A stretch of DNA of 64,000 nt, from contig WPDH01000027.1 of NCBI GenBank assembly GCA_019137255.1, positions 558,001-622,000 of the forward strand, read 5' to 3'. Numbering within the stretch: position 1 is the stretch's first letter; every line of letters starts with the position of its first letter. Below are positions 36,302 through 49,209 of the stretch, piece by piece. The translations under genes were made by a program, and so were the position numbers. Origin of the DNA: Corinectria fuckeliana. Lineage: Eukaryota; Ascomycota; Sordariomycetes; Hypocreales; Nectriaceae. The notes below the pieces were generated by a model, which saw only the letters and a program-made list of their open reading frames with translations, was not told the DNA's origin and made no database searches.

Positions 36302-39300
36302 ACCCCTTTCATATCCTCAAGACGGGGGTCATGACGGGGCAGTGATACAGACGATAGTCGGGAGGGCCCTACGAAGCACACGTGCACCTATGGAAGAGAG
36401 CTGCCATGTTGATTACAAGGAACAATGTGTTAATTTGATGAGGGCTTTGCAGGAGACGTCTTCAGACTTCGTACGTAGGAAGTAGAAGAGTCCTGAAAAT
36501 TTGAAGGCTGGTGACTAGGTATTGCGTACCTAGAGCAACTCTAGAGCAACTAAAAGCGCAGAGCTGAAAGGCTAGGACGACGGTGTAGTTGTCTCGCGCG
36601 AGAACAGAGGGAGACAAGTTGCCTCTTTGGATGAGGGCATGGGTATGTCGCTAGCGATTAATGGTCACAGCCGCAAAGCAGTTAAGCGCAGAGGAAACAG
36701 CATAACGATTATTAGTGGATAAGGCCAGGCGAGGCCCCCAAAAAGCAAGTATTGTGGCCTACATGATATGTAGGCTACTATGTACATAGATAGACCCCGA
36801 GACATTCAGGGTCCGTTTCTTGCCCAGGGGCAATTCGTATACTAATACTATTTCGTACGTGCACTAAGTAGATTGCGGGCACCAGAGCAAGGCAGGGCCC
36901 CCCGCCAACCCCGGCCTGTATGGATATTGAGGGCCTCGTGGCCTCGGACTGCCCGCCCCGAGACTCTCCAACTTGGGACGGGTTCGATCGGAGACGGGCC
37001 CGTAGAGTTCGACCGGCGGCAGGCGCAGGAGACGGAGGTGCGGGCGGGAGCACGGGGCAAAGGGACTATGTATGTATAGCCGGAAAGGCGGTGGAGGAAG
37101 GATGAAGCAAATGGGTGTGCTCGCTGCAGGCAGGCTTTTGCTGCAGGTTTGATTGATCGATGGCTGGGTGGCGACAGCGACAGCGTGGACGGTGCAGAGA
37201 GATGTCATGCCTCTCGCCCAGAGAGACAAGCAGACAGGGATTGCGTCTCTAGCGGAGAGTCAGCTCGGGCTGGGGAAGTGGGAGATGCACAACAGAACAG
37301 GTTTGCCGATCAGCCAATTGCAGCAGGGCGATAAGAGAGCCGCAGACTTGCATGCCATGTCACGAAAAGAGCAAGGTGCCGCCATGTTTTCCTTGTCGAG
37401 TCGAACAGGGATTGCGGGCGACCGAACTTTTAGCTGTGGAGACCTAAGGTGGGATCGCGTGCCCTAGCCGGTCCTGGTGTCGGTATTTCCCCATCCGGGC
37501 ATGACGTTGAGGAGCGTTGGGAAAAGAGATGACCCACGATGCAGCTTTGCAGGTTGGGATCTCGACTGCATTGGGCGACTGCATTGGGCATAGCTGTCAT
37601 GTCACGTTACGTCCTGCGGCGGCGAGGTTCGGACTGGATATCTATACTCCGTACAACATCAAGCGGGCGATTACCTCGGCATTCCGTGCCAGAACCAAAG
37701 CCCAAGAGAAGAGCCAGCAAGTGTTTGTGCGTCGTTTGACAGGAGACCCTTGGATTCTTCCCAAAGCTTCTGCGAACCCGACGATCCCTCATCTTTGCTA
37801 GGTGGAGAGGCTAGCGACCAGACGTGCCGATCTCTCCGGGGTGCCTTTTACTCTTTTGCCAACTATCCCATTGACGGTGGCGGTGACGGCGACGATGAGC
37901 TAGGAACGCACGCTCAGAGAGGGGCACGGCCTTTTTGGGGTTCTGAGGACGACCGACCATTGGGCAGCCTAGGCTCATAGTTAACTTCACGACCACCATC
38001 CGAGGCAACCTTGGGGAAAGAAAGGAAAGCGTGGCTGTGGCGAGTCCTTGGGGGATTTGGCCGGCCATCGGCAACGCCTAAGCTAGCGGGCACAGGCGGC
38101 AACGAGCTGGATACTATTACATACTATGTAGTAGAGACGAGGCGCCAAGAGAACTGGCCGGCGGAGCGCGGTGCGGCGAGGCCCACAGCCGTCCTACATC
38201 TCCACTATTCCTGCCCTCAGTTCAGTTCAGTACATTACACACATTACATTACAGTGGGAGGCCAGGGCAATTCCGAGGTGGCAGGCCAAGCGTTGACTGC
38301 GCCGGGAGCCTTGCTCTGTCCTTTGTCGAGATTGTCGAGAGGAAAGACGATGGCACTGGTTGATGGGCTGGTTGAGGAGCGAGGCGAAAAGGCTGCTAGA
38401 TTGGAATGACGGTGAGGGGATCCGCAGGAGCCAGTGTTTTGGCTCGAGGCCCGTTGTCCCCGTCGAGAAAGGATCTGTGCCGAGAGAAAGATTATCTCTG
38501 TCCTGCAGCTCCTAGTGCAGTTGCAGGCAGTTGTTGCGGCGTTCAAGCTGCTACGAAGGAGTGGCAGTCAGAGTTCTGGTATCGATGGTAGGTTCATTCA
38601 AGTGCCGAGCTGCAAGTCAAGTCAAGTAGCACCAAGGCCGCCTCTCTCACAACTCGCAATGGCCACCTCAACCAACACATTGGTGATGGACCCTAACGTG
38701 GATACAAAGTCATCGTCTTGCCCAGTGGGGGGGACCGTATTTCTCAGGATGGCCCGAACGTCTAAGCGGGTATTCCGACGCGGACCAGAGCAAGACGAGC
38801 GCTCTTGGGTGGACTCGGTGGAACTGGGGAAGTGGTCTCGTGACCAACTTGGTTACTGCGAGCGAACGATTGCAGCGATGTTGATGAAGGACTGATTGGT
38901 GGTTGACTGGGGCCTTCCAGACGACGTTCTGGAAAGAAGGCAGGCAGGCAAGTGACGGCGCATAGATGACGGACGAGTCCAGGGTGGCTAGGACCACTTG
39001 ACCAGGTCCGGGCCGGTGGGCTCTTCATCAGCTGGCGCGCTCCGGCGTCTTGTCTCCGCCGCCCCGTCGCCGTTCCTTGAATCCTTGACTCCTAGAGCGA
39101 CCTGTCTTTTCTCAGTTCTCACATCTCATTGTCTCACCCAATCACCCTTGCAAGTTGAAGGCCACTGGCGATCTTCAGGACCTCCCAAGACGGAGGGCGC
39201 TTTAACTGAGAATATGCAGGATCATCGAGGCTTGACAAGGGGGAAATTGATGAGCGTATGGTTAGACGAACTATGACAGCTATTAATATAATACGTATCT

Positions 39301-41697
39301 AGTACTAGGTAGATGAGGGACACCAAACATAGGCCTACGCGTAGATATGTGCGTTGGCTATTCACACTTCTACGAATACTTATCGTTAGTGACCAAGTAA
39401 GTGAGTGACCAAGAAGAACCCAGCGGCGGGAATAACAGAGACAGGTTCTGCGTTCGTTTGTATGCCTCCCTAAATGGACGACGGATGCATGACGCGGCAC
39501 ATCCGGTCTGTTGCTCCTGCCTCCCTCTACTTGATGTCGACTCCTGAAAAACCAGGCCCCCCTTCTACGGAGCCTTTTCATCTTCATCTTGTGGTGGTGG
39601 TTGCTTCTCGGTCTCCATCTTCTCCTTCATCTAGATTAGTACCTTGAGACCCCATTCCTTCTAGAACACAACCTGTCCCTCGCCGCTGGGCCTCCTTGTA
39701 CGTAACACTTGCTCATTCATCTTTCTAACACGCCAAACCATTGCATCGCATCGTCGCTTCGGCAATCCCGTTCGCTCGACGCTCGATCGGCCGGTCGCGC
39801 TGTGGCCCCCATATCCCAGCAAGTCCGTCCCAACGCCGACCGTGACCCCTCCACCGCCGACACAACCCAAAAACGCAGCGCCGTTAGAGCCGGTCCGGGA
39901 AGAGACGCACAACACGCAGGGCTTCTGCTACCACTGGCTGGGGTGGCCCCGGCTCAGAGAGCTAGCGGTCGAGCATCCCACTTCCGAGACTAGAGCTCAG
40001 CGGGAAAGGTCCTGGTCCCCAGAGCGAGCGGCGACCCAATCATTTACACCAAGACGGCCCTGGTTTCGGGCCAATTGCCACCTTACGATAGTCAGCCCCC
40101 CCCCCCCGGAAGTTGGCTGGCTCTCCCACTCTGGCAATCTGGCTCTGACGCTCCCGCCGCGCGCATCTCCGCGCTCCGCTGTTCGCAGCTGTCCTCCACT
40201 TACGCCCCCCCCCACCCCTGGAACACTCCATCACTCACTGCCACACCACAGACACCGAGCGCAGGCGGCAAACTGCTGATTGCCACTGCGTGCTCCTTTC
40301 CCACCGGTGCGGATGCGGGTGCGGGCAGCGGTACGGCACTGAGTGTTCAACTGGTCGAATCCCATCGAGGTCGGTGTGTCGTGCAGACACGGCTGCCTCT
40401 AGCTACCTGACTCCAGTGGTTTGGACTCGCCGAGACCGCCCCGACAGTCAAAGGCCGGTCGACCGTTCAGGCAAGTGAACATTACATAGCAAACAAGACG
40501 ACGTCGTGCTTAGGTTTACTCACTAGGCTTCCCGGCGCCGGCAAATACCTTGCTACGTCGGAGGCAACCTAGCCAGCTTTTGGATTTTGGTCCCCGACGG
40601 ATCTGAACCCCCCGGCATCTCGTTCGGGTCCTCGTTCGGATCGTCGACACCTGGGCCGCGCCGGCTACATAGTATGCTTCAGCGTTTGCTGTGCTCCAGC
40701 TTGGTCAATATGTGATCCGACCAGGGAGGATCTCTTGGGTCCCCAAGTCCCCCCCGATCGGCCATCCATCCCATCTCATTCATCCCTTGACCGGTTGCCG
40801 GCGTGGTGGACTCGACAGTCCACACACACACTTTTGAACAGGCTGTCTCTCAACACCCCGTCTTTTCCATCCCTCCCAGACTACCTAACCAGAAACTCGG
40901 GAGAAAAAACAACTCATTGCAGTCTCAGGTACTAAGCCAAGGACTCTGTACTGTCTGCCTTCACTCTGCTGCCTCGTCGACCGTCAGCCACGACTCCTAC
41001 CACATCCCACCTGACCTCATCGTATTTATCGACCCTCGCCTATCTCCCGACCCTCGCCTATCAGACAACTGCCTTATCCTGTCCTCTACAAGCCAAGGCA
41101 AAAGCGAAAGCAAAGGCAAAAGCAACTCCCAAAATCCACACACACATCAAGCCGGGCTCGCTTTGGAGTCTAGACTGAGATATTGCCGAACAAAAGCGCC
41201 CAACGCCCCAACTATCCCAAAAGCGACTTCCGTGCTTCTCCACCGCCTCTAGCATCCCGCCTCCAGCATCCCGCCTCCACCCGCCCACCACCCAGTCCAT
41301 CTCCACATCCATCCACCCACACGCTATTCGTGCGCCGGAGCCAGATTTACAGGCCCCCCCCCGTCTCACACAACGCTCGTCTGCCCGGGCGCATTTAGTT
41401 TAAACTCTGGCTTGACCCTCTTCTCACCCGCTGGTCACTGATCACACCCTCTCACATCTAATCGGTGTATCTATCACATCCCACCGCTGCCCTCCCCTCC
41501 ACCATTCCTTCGCCATTCCTTTTCCACTCCTCACCCATAACTCTCTCAACGACCACCCGAGTCGACGTCTACGAAGTCGCAGGCACCCGTCGCCACGGCT
41601 TCATCTTCAACTCCAACTCCGACTCCAACTACAACAACATACAGCGGCGCCTCCTTTCCCTTCCGTCGCCGACGCCAACCCTTCATCCTCCGCCGCC
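36302..41697. other. 5.4-kb gene-poor region with long pyrimidine-rich leader
   Basis: I find no supported gene on either strand. Open frames up to ~150 codons exist but are low-complexity or mutually antisense. Poly-C tracts lie at about 40095-40107, 40206-40214 and 41352-41361. From about 40740 the plus strand becomes C/T-rich with short direct repeats (CAAAAGCGAAAGC-like at about 41097-41122; AGCATCCCGCCTCC twice at about 41250-41278), consistent with a long 5' leader of the FYVE gene. A TAGGTA-type motif lies near 39300. Confidence 0.5.
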
Positions 41698-42757
41698 ATG
41701 GCCGCCGACCTCATCATGCCCACTCTGCCGGGCGACCAGCAGTCCCGTCATTTCTTTCCCCAGCAGCGTCCTCGCCACCGCTCTCACCACCGGTCCCAGT
41801 CCTTCCAGATTCCCGTCGGGCCCCAGATCTCGCCTCTCAACACCTCCCAGTCCGCGTCCACGAGCCCCGGGTCAAATCCCACCTCGCCCAAGGCATACCA
41901 CGCTCGCCAGGGCCGCCCAATGTACATGCCTGCCGCGCTGCGTCCCAATCTTTTTCCCTCCAAGACGGCCAAGCCAAAGGCTGACGACGCCGCCTCGTCC
42001 TCGAGCTCCGACTCCGACCTCACCCTACGGCGAACCAACAGCAGCATCATGAATCTGCCCGGCATGTCCGTCTTTGGCCATCGCCTCGTCCGCACCTCGA
42101 CTGGCGACAGCAGCCGGAGCAGCATCGACGGCGACTTCGACCTCGATCTGTTCCCAGAGGTAACGGCCCTGCCGACCCGCAAGCACTGGAAGGTGAGTTT
42201 GTCCATCCCGTTCGCCCTTTGCTTCGCCCTTGCGCGCACATCTCAGATCTACCATTTCCTCCTCGCGACCAGTTATGTCTCAGACTCTGCTGCCCTGTCT
42301 TGGACCTCCCCATTGCGTCATGTTTCAAGTCTTCCGCCAGCCATACCCCAGGTTTTGCGCATACGGATGCTAACGCCCGCTCGCACAGGCTGATGTTCAA
42401 TCCTCCGTCTGCGATGATGCGACCTGCAAGCGTTCTTTCAGCTACTTTACCCGCCGACATCACTGCCGTAAATGCGGCAATATCTTCTGCGACTGGCACT
42501 CCGCGTTCCTTGTGCCCCTTGACCAGCATGCCAAGTTCAACCCGCGCGCTGCTCCCTCGCGCACCTGCGGTCACTGCTTCGAGGAGTTCAGAATTTGGTA
42601 CAGCCGCAACAACAGCCAGGCCTCGAGCGCTGCATCTTCCGATATCCACGACAGTCCTTCCACGCCCATTACGGCCGGCCGTGACGGCAATCAGCTACCC
42701 ACCGGCCCCGAGATTGCGGCCAGTGTTCCCCGGGACTGGAATTGGAGCACATTCTGA
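41698..42757 (+). CDS. FYVE-type zinc-finger protein
   Basis: Exons 41698-42192 and 42389-42757 flank a 196-nt intron (GTGAGT donor, GCTAACG branch site) and give 287 residues. The first 160 residues are Ser/Pro-rich and probably disordered. The FYVE finger starts at the junction: Cys173, Cys178, then FSYFTRRHHCRKCGNIFCDWHS (RRHHCRKCG is residues 187-195), ending in CGHCFEEF. FYVE fingers bind phosphatidylinositol 3-phosphate on endosomes through the basic RRHHCR patch, present here in full. The finger departs from the canonical pattern in two ways: the first pair is CX4C, and the sixth ligand position has His202 where Cys is usual. An endosomal or vacuolar role follows from the domain only. 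Confidence 0.9.
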
Positions 42758-44002
42758 GGGTACGCGAGCAATGAGACAGACATCATCACACAGAACCAAC
42801 AACGCGCGCCACCCCTCCGCCGAGCGACAGTATGAGATACCCGAAGCGATTTGATTTTGATTCGCTTCACGAAGCCACGACCGGAACAACAATAGATTGA
42901 TTATAGAAATCACACGACGACGGACTCAGCTGTCAGCCTACGCCCGCCAACCACCCCCCCATCCTCCTACCTTCGGGCACGCCTTACCAGCCCCACCCAC
43001 ATACATATCACTACCCTAGATGCGGCACGTCCGCCACTCCCAGAACCCTGATTTATCGTACTTGGTGTTGCAAAGCGAGGCGTCATGGATTAGCAGGATC
43101 ACCCAGCCTGCCTCAGTTTTTGAGGTCTTTTTTTTCTGATTTATCGAGGGCTTATACGTGACACACGAGCTGCTGTGTTAGCGTCTACGCCTCACCCGAG
43201 ACGGGACGGGAAGGGAAAGGAAGGGGAACAAATCCCCGGGCATGCCAATAATGCTTATTTCTGGCCAACAGCCTAACGCACATACATATTTATAGAGGGC
43301 AGAGGATCATCAACCATACAGGCTGGAAATACGTTAGGATTTAGTCGAGTTTGCGGTCGTGAATGGTCGAAGCCCAAAGATCACCGCAAAGAGATGCACA
43401 TAATGACACCATTTTGAAGACACAAAACGCTTGCTTCCTGGATCACTGTACACTCCTACTAGAAGAGGACATCACGTAGATAGTCGGAGAAACGCCATAA
43501 ACCACGTGAATGTGCGTTGTCCTACATGACACTCATCCATACATACCAGGAAACCCATATCTTGCGTGGGAATCGGCCTTGATTAATGGCTAGGGGACTT
43601 GGAAGCGATGTTGAATTACCTCGGGTTTTGTTTGTCCGTGATTTATATACGTCGTTACCAGAGCAATGTTTACAAACTTTACATCAGTTTTGGGGTCCAA
43701 ACCAAATGAAGTTCAAGTTTCAAAGTTTAATAGAGACGCTCTATCGCTTCATTGCTTGCTTCTTCTGCTCTTCCGTCTCCTTCCACTTCCAGGATTAAGT
43801 TCATATCTGCTTTTCCCTACTTCAAGCATCTTCAAACCTCCAATACAGTCAAGGACTTTCAGGCCATCTGGACAGCGAACCAAACAAAATAAAAAATGAC
43901 TCCAAAAAGATCGTTTACACAGATGAGTAGTTTTCAGACCCCGGCCGACTCTCAATTCTTTCTTTCCTTTCCCCAAGTTCCTCCTTCGTCCACTACCACT
44001 AT
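42758..44002. other. intergenic region between convergent genes
   Basis: I see no gene here. It holds the 3' flanks of the FYVE and elongase genes, with a T8 run at about 43129-43136. Confidence 0.6.
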
Positions 44003-45490
44003 CTAAGCCCTCCGTCGGGCCTTGCCATTGGCCTTCTTAGGCGAAGGGGTCAAAGGGGTCTCATCAGAAAAACCGTTGACCATGCTCTCCCCGCCGTAGA
44101 CCTCCTTCTCAATCCCCTTAGCGGCGTCCCAGCCAGCCTTCTCTGCGAGGGCAACTTCTTCACTGACGCTAGGTGCGGTCTTCTTGCCGCTGATCTTGGT
44201 CGCAGCATTGCTACGCTTTACGTAGCTAGCGATGAAGAAGCTGACAAAGAGGTATGTGAGAGGTGCAAGATACAGCACGTTCAGCCAGATGGCAAACGTC
44301 TCACCAGTGGTGGCAATGCACGGCTGAGTAACGTATCGGGTTTCACCGATGACCGTCGTCTTCACGTGGGACGGCTCCGCGGTGGGCTCCGCAGCACCGG
44401 CGGCACCAAGGATGTACGACTTCAGGGAATCAATAGCATTAGCAGCAACAGTAGGGACAATAGAGTCCGAGGGAGCAGCAGGGTCGCTCTTAGCCACAGC
44501 GTCGACGCAAGCGACGGCAACAGGGGCCGTGTAAGTGACAAAGGAGTGGACCATGGCGTAAGAGGCACCGACTAGGAACTGTGTGATCTGCATCGAGGTG
44601 AGGGTACGCTTAATTGGCGTCGGGACCCTGACAGAGAAGGCAGTCAAAGTGTAGTAGAAGTACTAGAGTGATGGCGTTGTTAGCTTTACGGGCATTAACT
44701 TGAGATGAGATTCAAAGGATAGACTCACCATCAAAGAATGAATAAAGGAGTTGAACAGGACGAACATCCAGATGGGAGCGGACATGTAGCGGATACCAGC
44801 CCACATTGAAAGCATTGCGCCAGCATGGTGGTAAGTCTGAAGGGTGGAGCTGGGCTTTCCCTTGGCGAGGATGATGAAGGTGTCGAGAACCTCGTAGAAC
44901 TTGCTGAGGTAGAAGAGCCAGCCGTAGTAAGCCAGGCCTTCGTTCCACATGCGGCCCGGCTCGGTGCGGCTCGGGAGGCCATCAACAACATGGGCGCTTT
45001 GAACTGCCGAGACATAAGAGCTCGAGGCTTCGTCGTAGTAAATGGAGTTGCCGGGGCCGGAGCTACCGTGCAGACGACAGAAGCTGTCAACCGTGCCGAC
45101 GAAGCCAGCTGGGCCCATGGGGTTGAGGATGCTCCTCTTCATACCACCGAGCATCCCATAGAAGGTCCAGGCGGAGTAAACGGCGAGGAAGATGTTGTGG
45201 AGGACCACAAAGGCGAAAAAAGGGCGAGTTTTGCTGATAGCCCATGGCTTCTTGTTGTGCTTCTTGTTGTAAATGTTGAGACTCTTGACGGTGACAGCAT
45301 AGAGAGTAGCGATGGTCAAGGGAACCGAGTAATCGAGAGCAGCAGTGAAGATGTGGTCGGGGATATTGAAAGGGCGCATTATAGAGGCCGGGACGGCAAT
45401 GGGAGGAATAGGCGCCGGCGCATTGGATGGAGGGAAGCCAAAGAGATTTGAGTCCGGCAACGAGCGGAACACCTGGACAGGGTCGGCCAT
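44003..45490 (-). CDS. ELO-family very-long-chain fatty acid elongase
   Basis: Exons 44729-45490 and 44003-44662 are joined across a 66-nt intron (GTGAGT donor, GCTAAC branch site) and give 473 residues from the ATG at 45490. The core has KFYEVLDTFIIL, then LQTYHHAGAM, then TSMQITQFLVG, the three ELO landmarks, with about seven hydrophobic segments. ELO enzymes condense acyl-CoA with malonyl-CoA at the endoplasmic reticulum. The catalytic box reads QTYHH where HxxHH is the norm. Two insertions make the protein longer than many ELOs: a Gly/Ser-rich lumen-side segment (about residues 125-175) and an Ala/Thr-rich loop after TYTAPVAVACVDAV. The C-terminus is Lys/Arg-rich (KKANGKARRRA), as expected for an ER-resident membrane protein. 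The substrate cannot be told from sequence. Confidence 0.92.
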
Positions 45491-46103
45491 GGTGACGACT
45501 ACTGAGGCTGTGAGAGGAAGCTGGCAAGTTGTGAAGGCGACACGAATGCTCCAGGAGCCTCGTCGTAGATCAATCAACTTGGTCGAGCTGTTGGAGAAGG
45601 CGAAGACAGCCAATATACAAAGCAATCGCTTGGCGGGGTGTTTTTTTTTTCGAGGGGGGTGGTCTCTCAGGAGGAGCTTTATGCGTAGGTTGAGGGTGGG
45701 ACAATCGATTCCTGTGACTGTCGGGGGCGATTGAGCCTTGGGAGCTTCTCGTTTTGCCTTGAGGCTTTTGGTTTGTTGGGAATGGAGAAGAGGTAGAGAG
45801 TTGGAAGAGGAGGAGAGGTGAAGTGGTAAGGGAAGGACGGGCTGGCCAAGGCGAAGCAAAGGTCAAACAAGAGGGTATAGAAGAGATTGAACGGAGTCGA
45901 TGTCAACAGAAATTCTGGAGAAGACGAAGACACGGGAGAATAGGGGAAGGGAAGAGACAAAGCAAAGGAGAGGAGGTTTACTTCATTATAAAGAGAGTCG
46001 ATTTTGACCTCTGGCTGCTGTGGCTTGTCCAGGTAGGTACTCTTTTTCGCACCTGGGACGCACCTACCTTGATCTACTAAGTATGTACCTCACTTACCTG
46101 CTC

Positions 46104-46165
46104 GGGGGGTGGTGGGGGGAGGGGCGGGGCGGGGCGGGATTGAGGACGGGGACTGGGGCAGGGGG
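46104..46165 (+). repeat. G-rich cluster with G-quadruplex potential
   Basis: At least eight runs of three or more G lie within about 60 bp, including regular GGGGC repeats. It lies about 615-675 bp upstream of the elongase start codon, on its non-template strand's complement. Confidence 0.65.
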
Positions 46166-47263
46166 TCAAGTCAGGATCTTGGAAGGGGCCAGGGAAAGCA
46201 CGTACCCTGTTGGGAAACTGGCACCCGCTAAGGGGGCGGAGACTCGGAGCGCTGGTGAGGTGAGTGTTGATGAGGTGTGCGCCGTTCGTACCCGTCTTGG
46301 CCTATCGTGGCCTTTGTGCTACTGCTAGTACTAACTAGTAAGTACCTAAGCTAGGTAAGTAATGTGTGTACTGTAGCATATGTACAAAGTTCCGCAATGT
46401 CTTGTAGGGTTTTGCGAGTCGTGGATACTCGAGAGCATAGGCTACGACTGAATAACTGGATGACTGGCAGCCTGGGCCTTGCCTTGCATTGAATAGCAAG
46501 CACTCTCCGAAATTGACGCCCAAACTCGCAACCAAGCCCTGAAAACCTTGCCTTCCCTTTCGAATAACCGAGTAAAAAAGGAGACACACCCGGGGGGAGG
46601 TACGTACGTACTGCGTACATAGAGTGAAGTCCGTTCAGGGTACCTACCACTACTGGGCGTGCGGGGTGGGTCCGGGGGACCCTGAACCGCGGCTCGCAGC
46701 TTGGCTTGGAAGAGCTTTGTCGTTAGTTTGAACATTTCAAGATGCATCAATACCGCTCAACCTAACTGTGTAAGAATGCAACACGATGCGGTGTGAGGAT
46801 GACAATTATGACGGGCTGTGCCTAATGCATACTACATCTAACGATTTCTCGCTCCAGGGCCCCCGAAGTCGGAGACATTGAAGAGATGCTATCATATGTG
46901 GCTGCGGGCCCGGGAAGAAGAGAGCGCAAAAGAGACGCGGGAAGGGCCTATGACGCCGATGAGCCTCAAGGTAACGGAACGGATTCCAGCCAGGCGTTGA
47001 GTTTCTCCATTCCACTCTTTCTCTCACCCTCCCTCCTCCTCTTAAGGAAGGCTGCATCGAGCGAATGTCTCCGTGCGCTGTAACGTGGACCACTTGAGCC
47101 AAGAGTTACACCTCAACTCTCCCAACATGACTCCCCTCGTGACCTGATATCCTTGATTCTAACGGGTGCTAAGCCGGCCTAGACTCCGAGAAAGGGAAAG
47201 CACAGTCGTACGGCATACTGCAGTTCAGGCAAGTAGAGAACTGGCAACTTGACATCAGGTAGT

Positions 47264-47292
47264 AGAGAGAGAGAGAGAGAGGTTGAGAGAGA
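47264..47292 (+). repeat. GA dinucleotide repeat
   Basis: An uninterrupted GA run is followed by two GAGAGAGGTT units in a gene-poor region. Confidence 0.75.
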
Positions 47293-48697
47293 GGTTGAGG
47301 GCATCCAGAATCACAGCCTCACACGCCGAGCCACAGCAATCCAGCAATCGCTGAGCCGATTTTGTTGGGGAAGCACTAATGAGTTTTGCCTCCCGGGGCT
47401 GTGGAGCCCGGGCCCGTGTCATGCAACGCCAAACCTCAGTGACGGAGGAGAGGAAACTTGGAAACGGACGGGACAAGACCCGACGTCACCCGCAGTCATG
47501 ATGCGGCTCAAACAGGATCAGATCGCGCCTCCCGATAAAGCAGTCGCCGGTTTCGTGGTGCTGCCTTCTGGGATTTGGCTTTGCTGGTGTCTAAGGCACA
47601 TCGTAGCCTCGACTCCAACGGTCCAAGCGACCCCTGAACAGACAGGTGCTATTACTTCGCAATTACTGTGTGTTTAGGTAGATAGTTACCGTTTACCGTA
47701 TTCCATGTGCGGCTTGATCCGTATCCTGGACTCTTTCACATGCGTCTTGCTCTTTGCCTCTCCCCAACATGTCATCATACTGCTGCCTCGTCGATGACTC
47801 CCTTGTTGCTGATATCCCTACCTCCTGAGCAAAACAAGGCCTCGGTTTCTTGTTGTTGTTATTTTTTTCCTCATGCAAGCCGTCCGCCGAGCCGCGGATG
47901 ACAACCTCACCGACCCGACGGGCGAGGTCCTCAACAAAACCGCCTCCCCTTCTCTTCTTAGAGGTGGTGTCCACCCGCCGCCCATCCGGCTTAGGACCCC
48001 CCCCCCCCCCCTCCCAAAAAAAAGAAAATAGTACCACCCTGGTCAGGTTTTAACACCCTGTAAAAAGCCTCCACATCTCTAATATACACCACGTATGTAC
48101 AAAGTGCAAATGCGATGTTCGCCCACGTCATTTATTAGGTACGCGCCGGCTGGTCACCACCCTCTGAGCGCTTCCTTCCCAAACAGGCAATCTTCTCTGG
48201 CGCTGGCTGGCGCTGGTTAGCACGAACGAGTCCAGCATTGAGCACCCGACGGAACTAGGAGCACTCAACAAGGGCTCATGCAATATGTACGAGTATCCCA
48301 TCCCCAGCCAAGCACACACCTACGGAGATCTCGCACTCATCGTGACAAACTGGGGTGCCGGGGTACTCCTCGTCCTCGCTTCCGCCGCTCGGCCGAAAGT
48401 GGGGACTTATCGCCGCTCGACCCTCCGTCGGACTTGCGCCATCCATCATAAATCCCGGCTATGCCTCGACGCCAAGCGCCGCTCCTTATTGATGCAGTGT
48501 ACTTCCCATCACTGCGCTCTCCCTATTCTCATCGCCAGACCCTCAAGCCTCTAATATTCCGCAGATCGTTATATGTTCCTAAACAAATCCCTTTTCTCGT
48601 CAACGCTCAAACATAAGTCTCATTCATAATCTGATAACTGGCCTACCAACCTACCAAGCCTCCCAGTGCGTAGACCGGCTTACCCATGATTGTCGTA

Positions 48698-48941
48698 GAG
48701 TCGTGCTAGTCAAGCTGTATACAATATGCCTATATCGACTTTCGCTCCTTAGACATAGTCTTGCTATCAATAATAGCAGAGCAGTTAGGGAGTCGGGGCG
48801 TCGGGGTATCAGGGCATTAAGTAGGGCATCAGAGAGGGCATTGGGGGATTGGGGCTGTGTCAGAGTGAATGACATGGTAAGCAGCGTGGGTTTACAGCCC
48901 GAGTATATACGCATTACGGTACAGCCTGAATAGCACGACTC
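48698..48941. mobile_element. MITE-like element, copy 1 (244 bp)
   Basis: The element starts GAGTCGTGCTAGTCAAGCTGTA (48698-48719) and ends with the inverse of GAGTCGTGCTATTCAGGCTGTA (48920-48941); 20 of 22 positions match. It has no coding capacity. The interior shares several blocks in order with copy 2: CGACTTTCGCT, CTATCA, AGTTAGG, GGGTATCAGGGC, TGACAT and GGGTTTACAGCCCGA. A possible TCGTA duplication flanks it if the right end is taken four T further out. It lies in the 3' flank of the carboxypeptidase Y gene. Confidence 0.75.
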
Positions 48942-49209
48942 TTTTTCGTATTCAGTGGGCAAAGCGTCTACCCCACCTAGTGGCCATATTGTTTCGCTCA
49001 TCGGGAACTTCATTGCATATCCTTGTTTCTTCGTGATTTGCATTCATATGTGTATGTTATCCAACCAATCTAGTTCCCACTTCCAAAATCCAACTGTTGC
49101 TATCCATTACCCGACCCTGACATCTCGCATAAGTGTACAAGCACATCAAATATCCATGGGGTTATCCGGTTGCCACGTCCCCATGCCACTAATTAGGCTG
49201 CGGTTCCAT
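48942..49209. other. spacer between MITE-like element and carboxypeptidase Y gene
   Basis: I see no gene; this is the 3' flank of the minus-strand carboxypeptidase gene. Confidence 0.6.

Larger units (their letters stand above)
45491..48697. other. 3.2-kb gene-poor region
   Basis: No gene is supported. At 45640-45990 the plus strand is purine-rich, so the elongase leader is C/T-rich. TAGGTA-type motifs occur near 46035-46100 and 46325-46360, a G-rich cluster at 46104-46165, a (GA)n repeat at about 47264-47281, and a C14-type run followed by an A-rich run at about 47998-48028. Confidence 0.5.
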
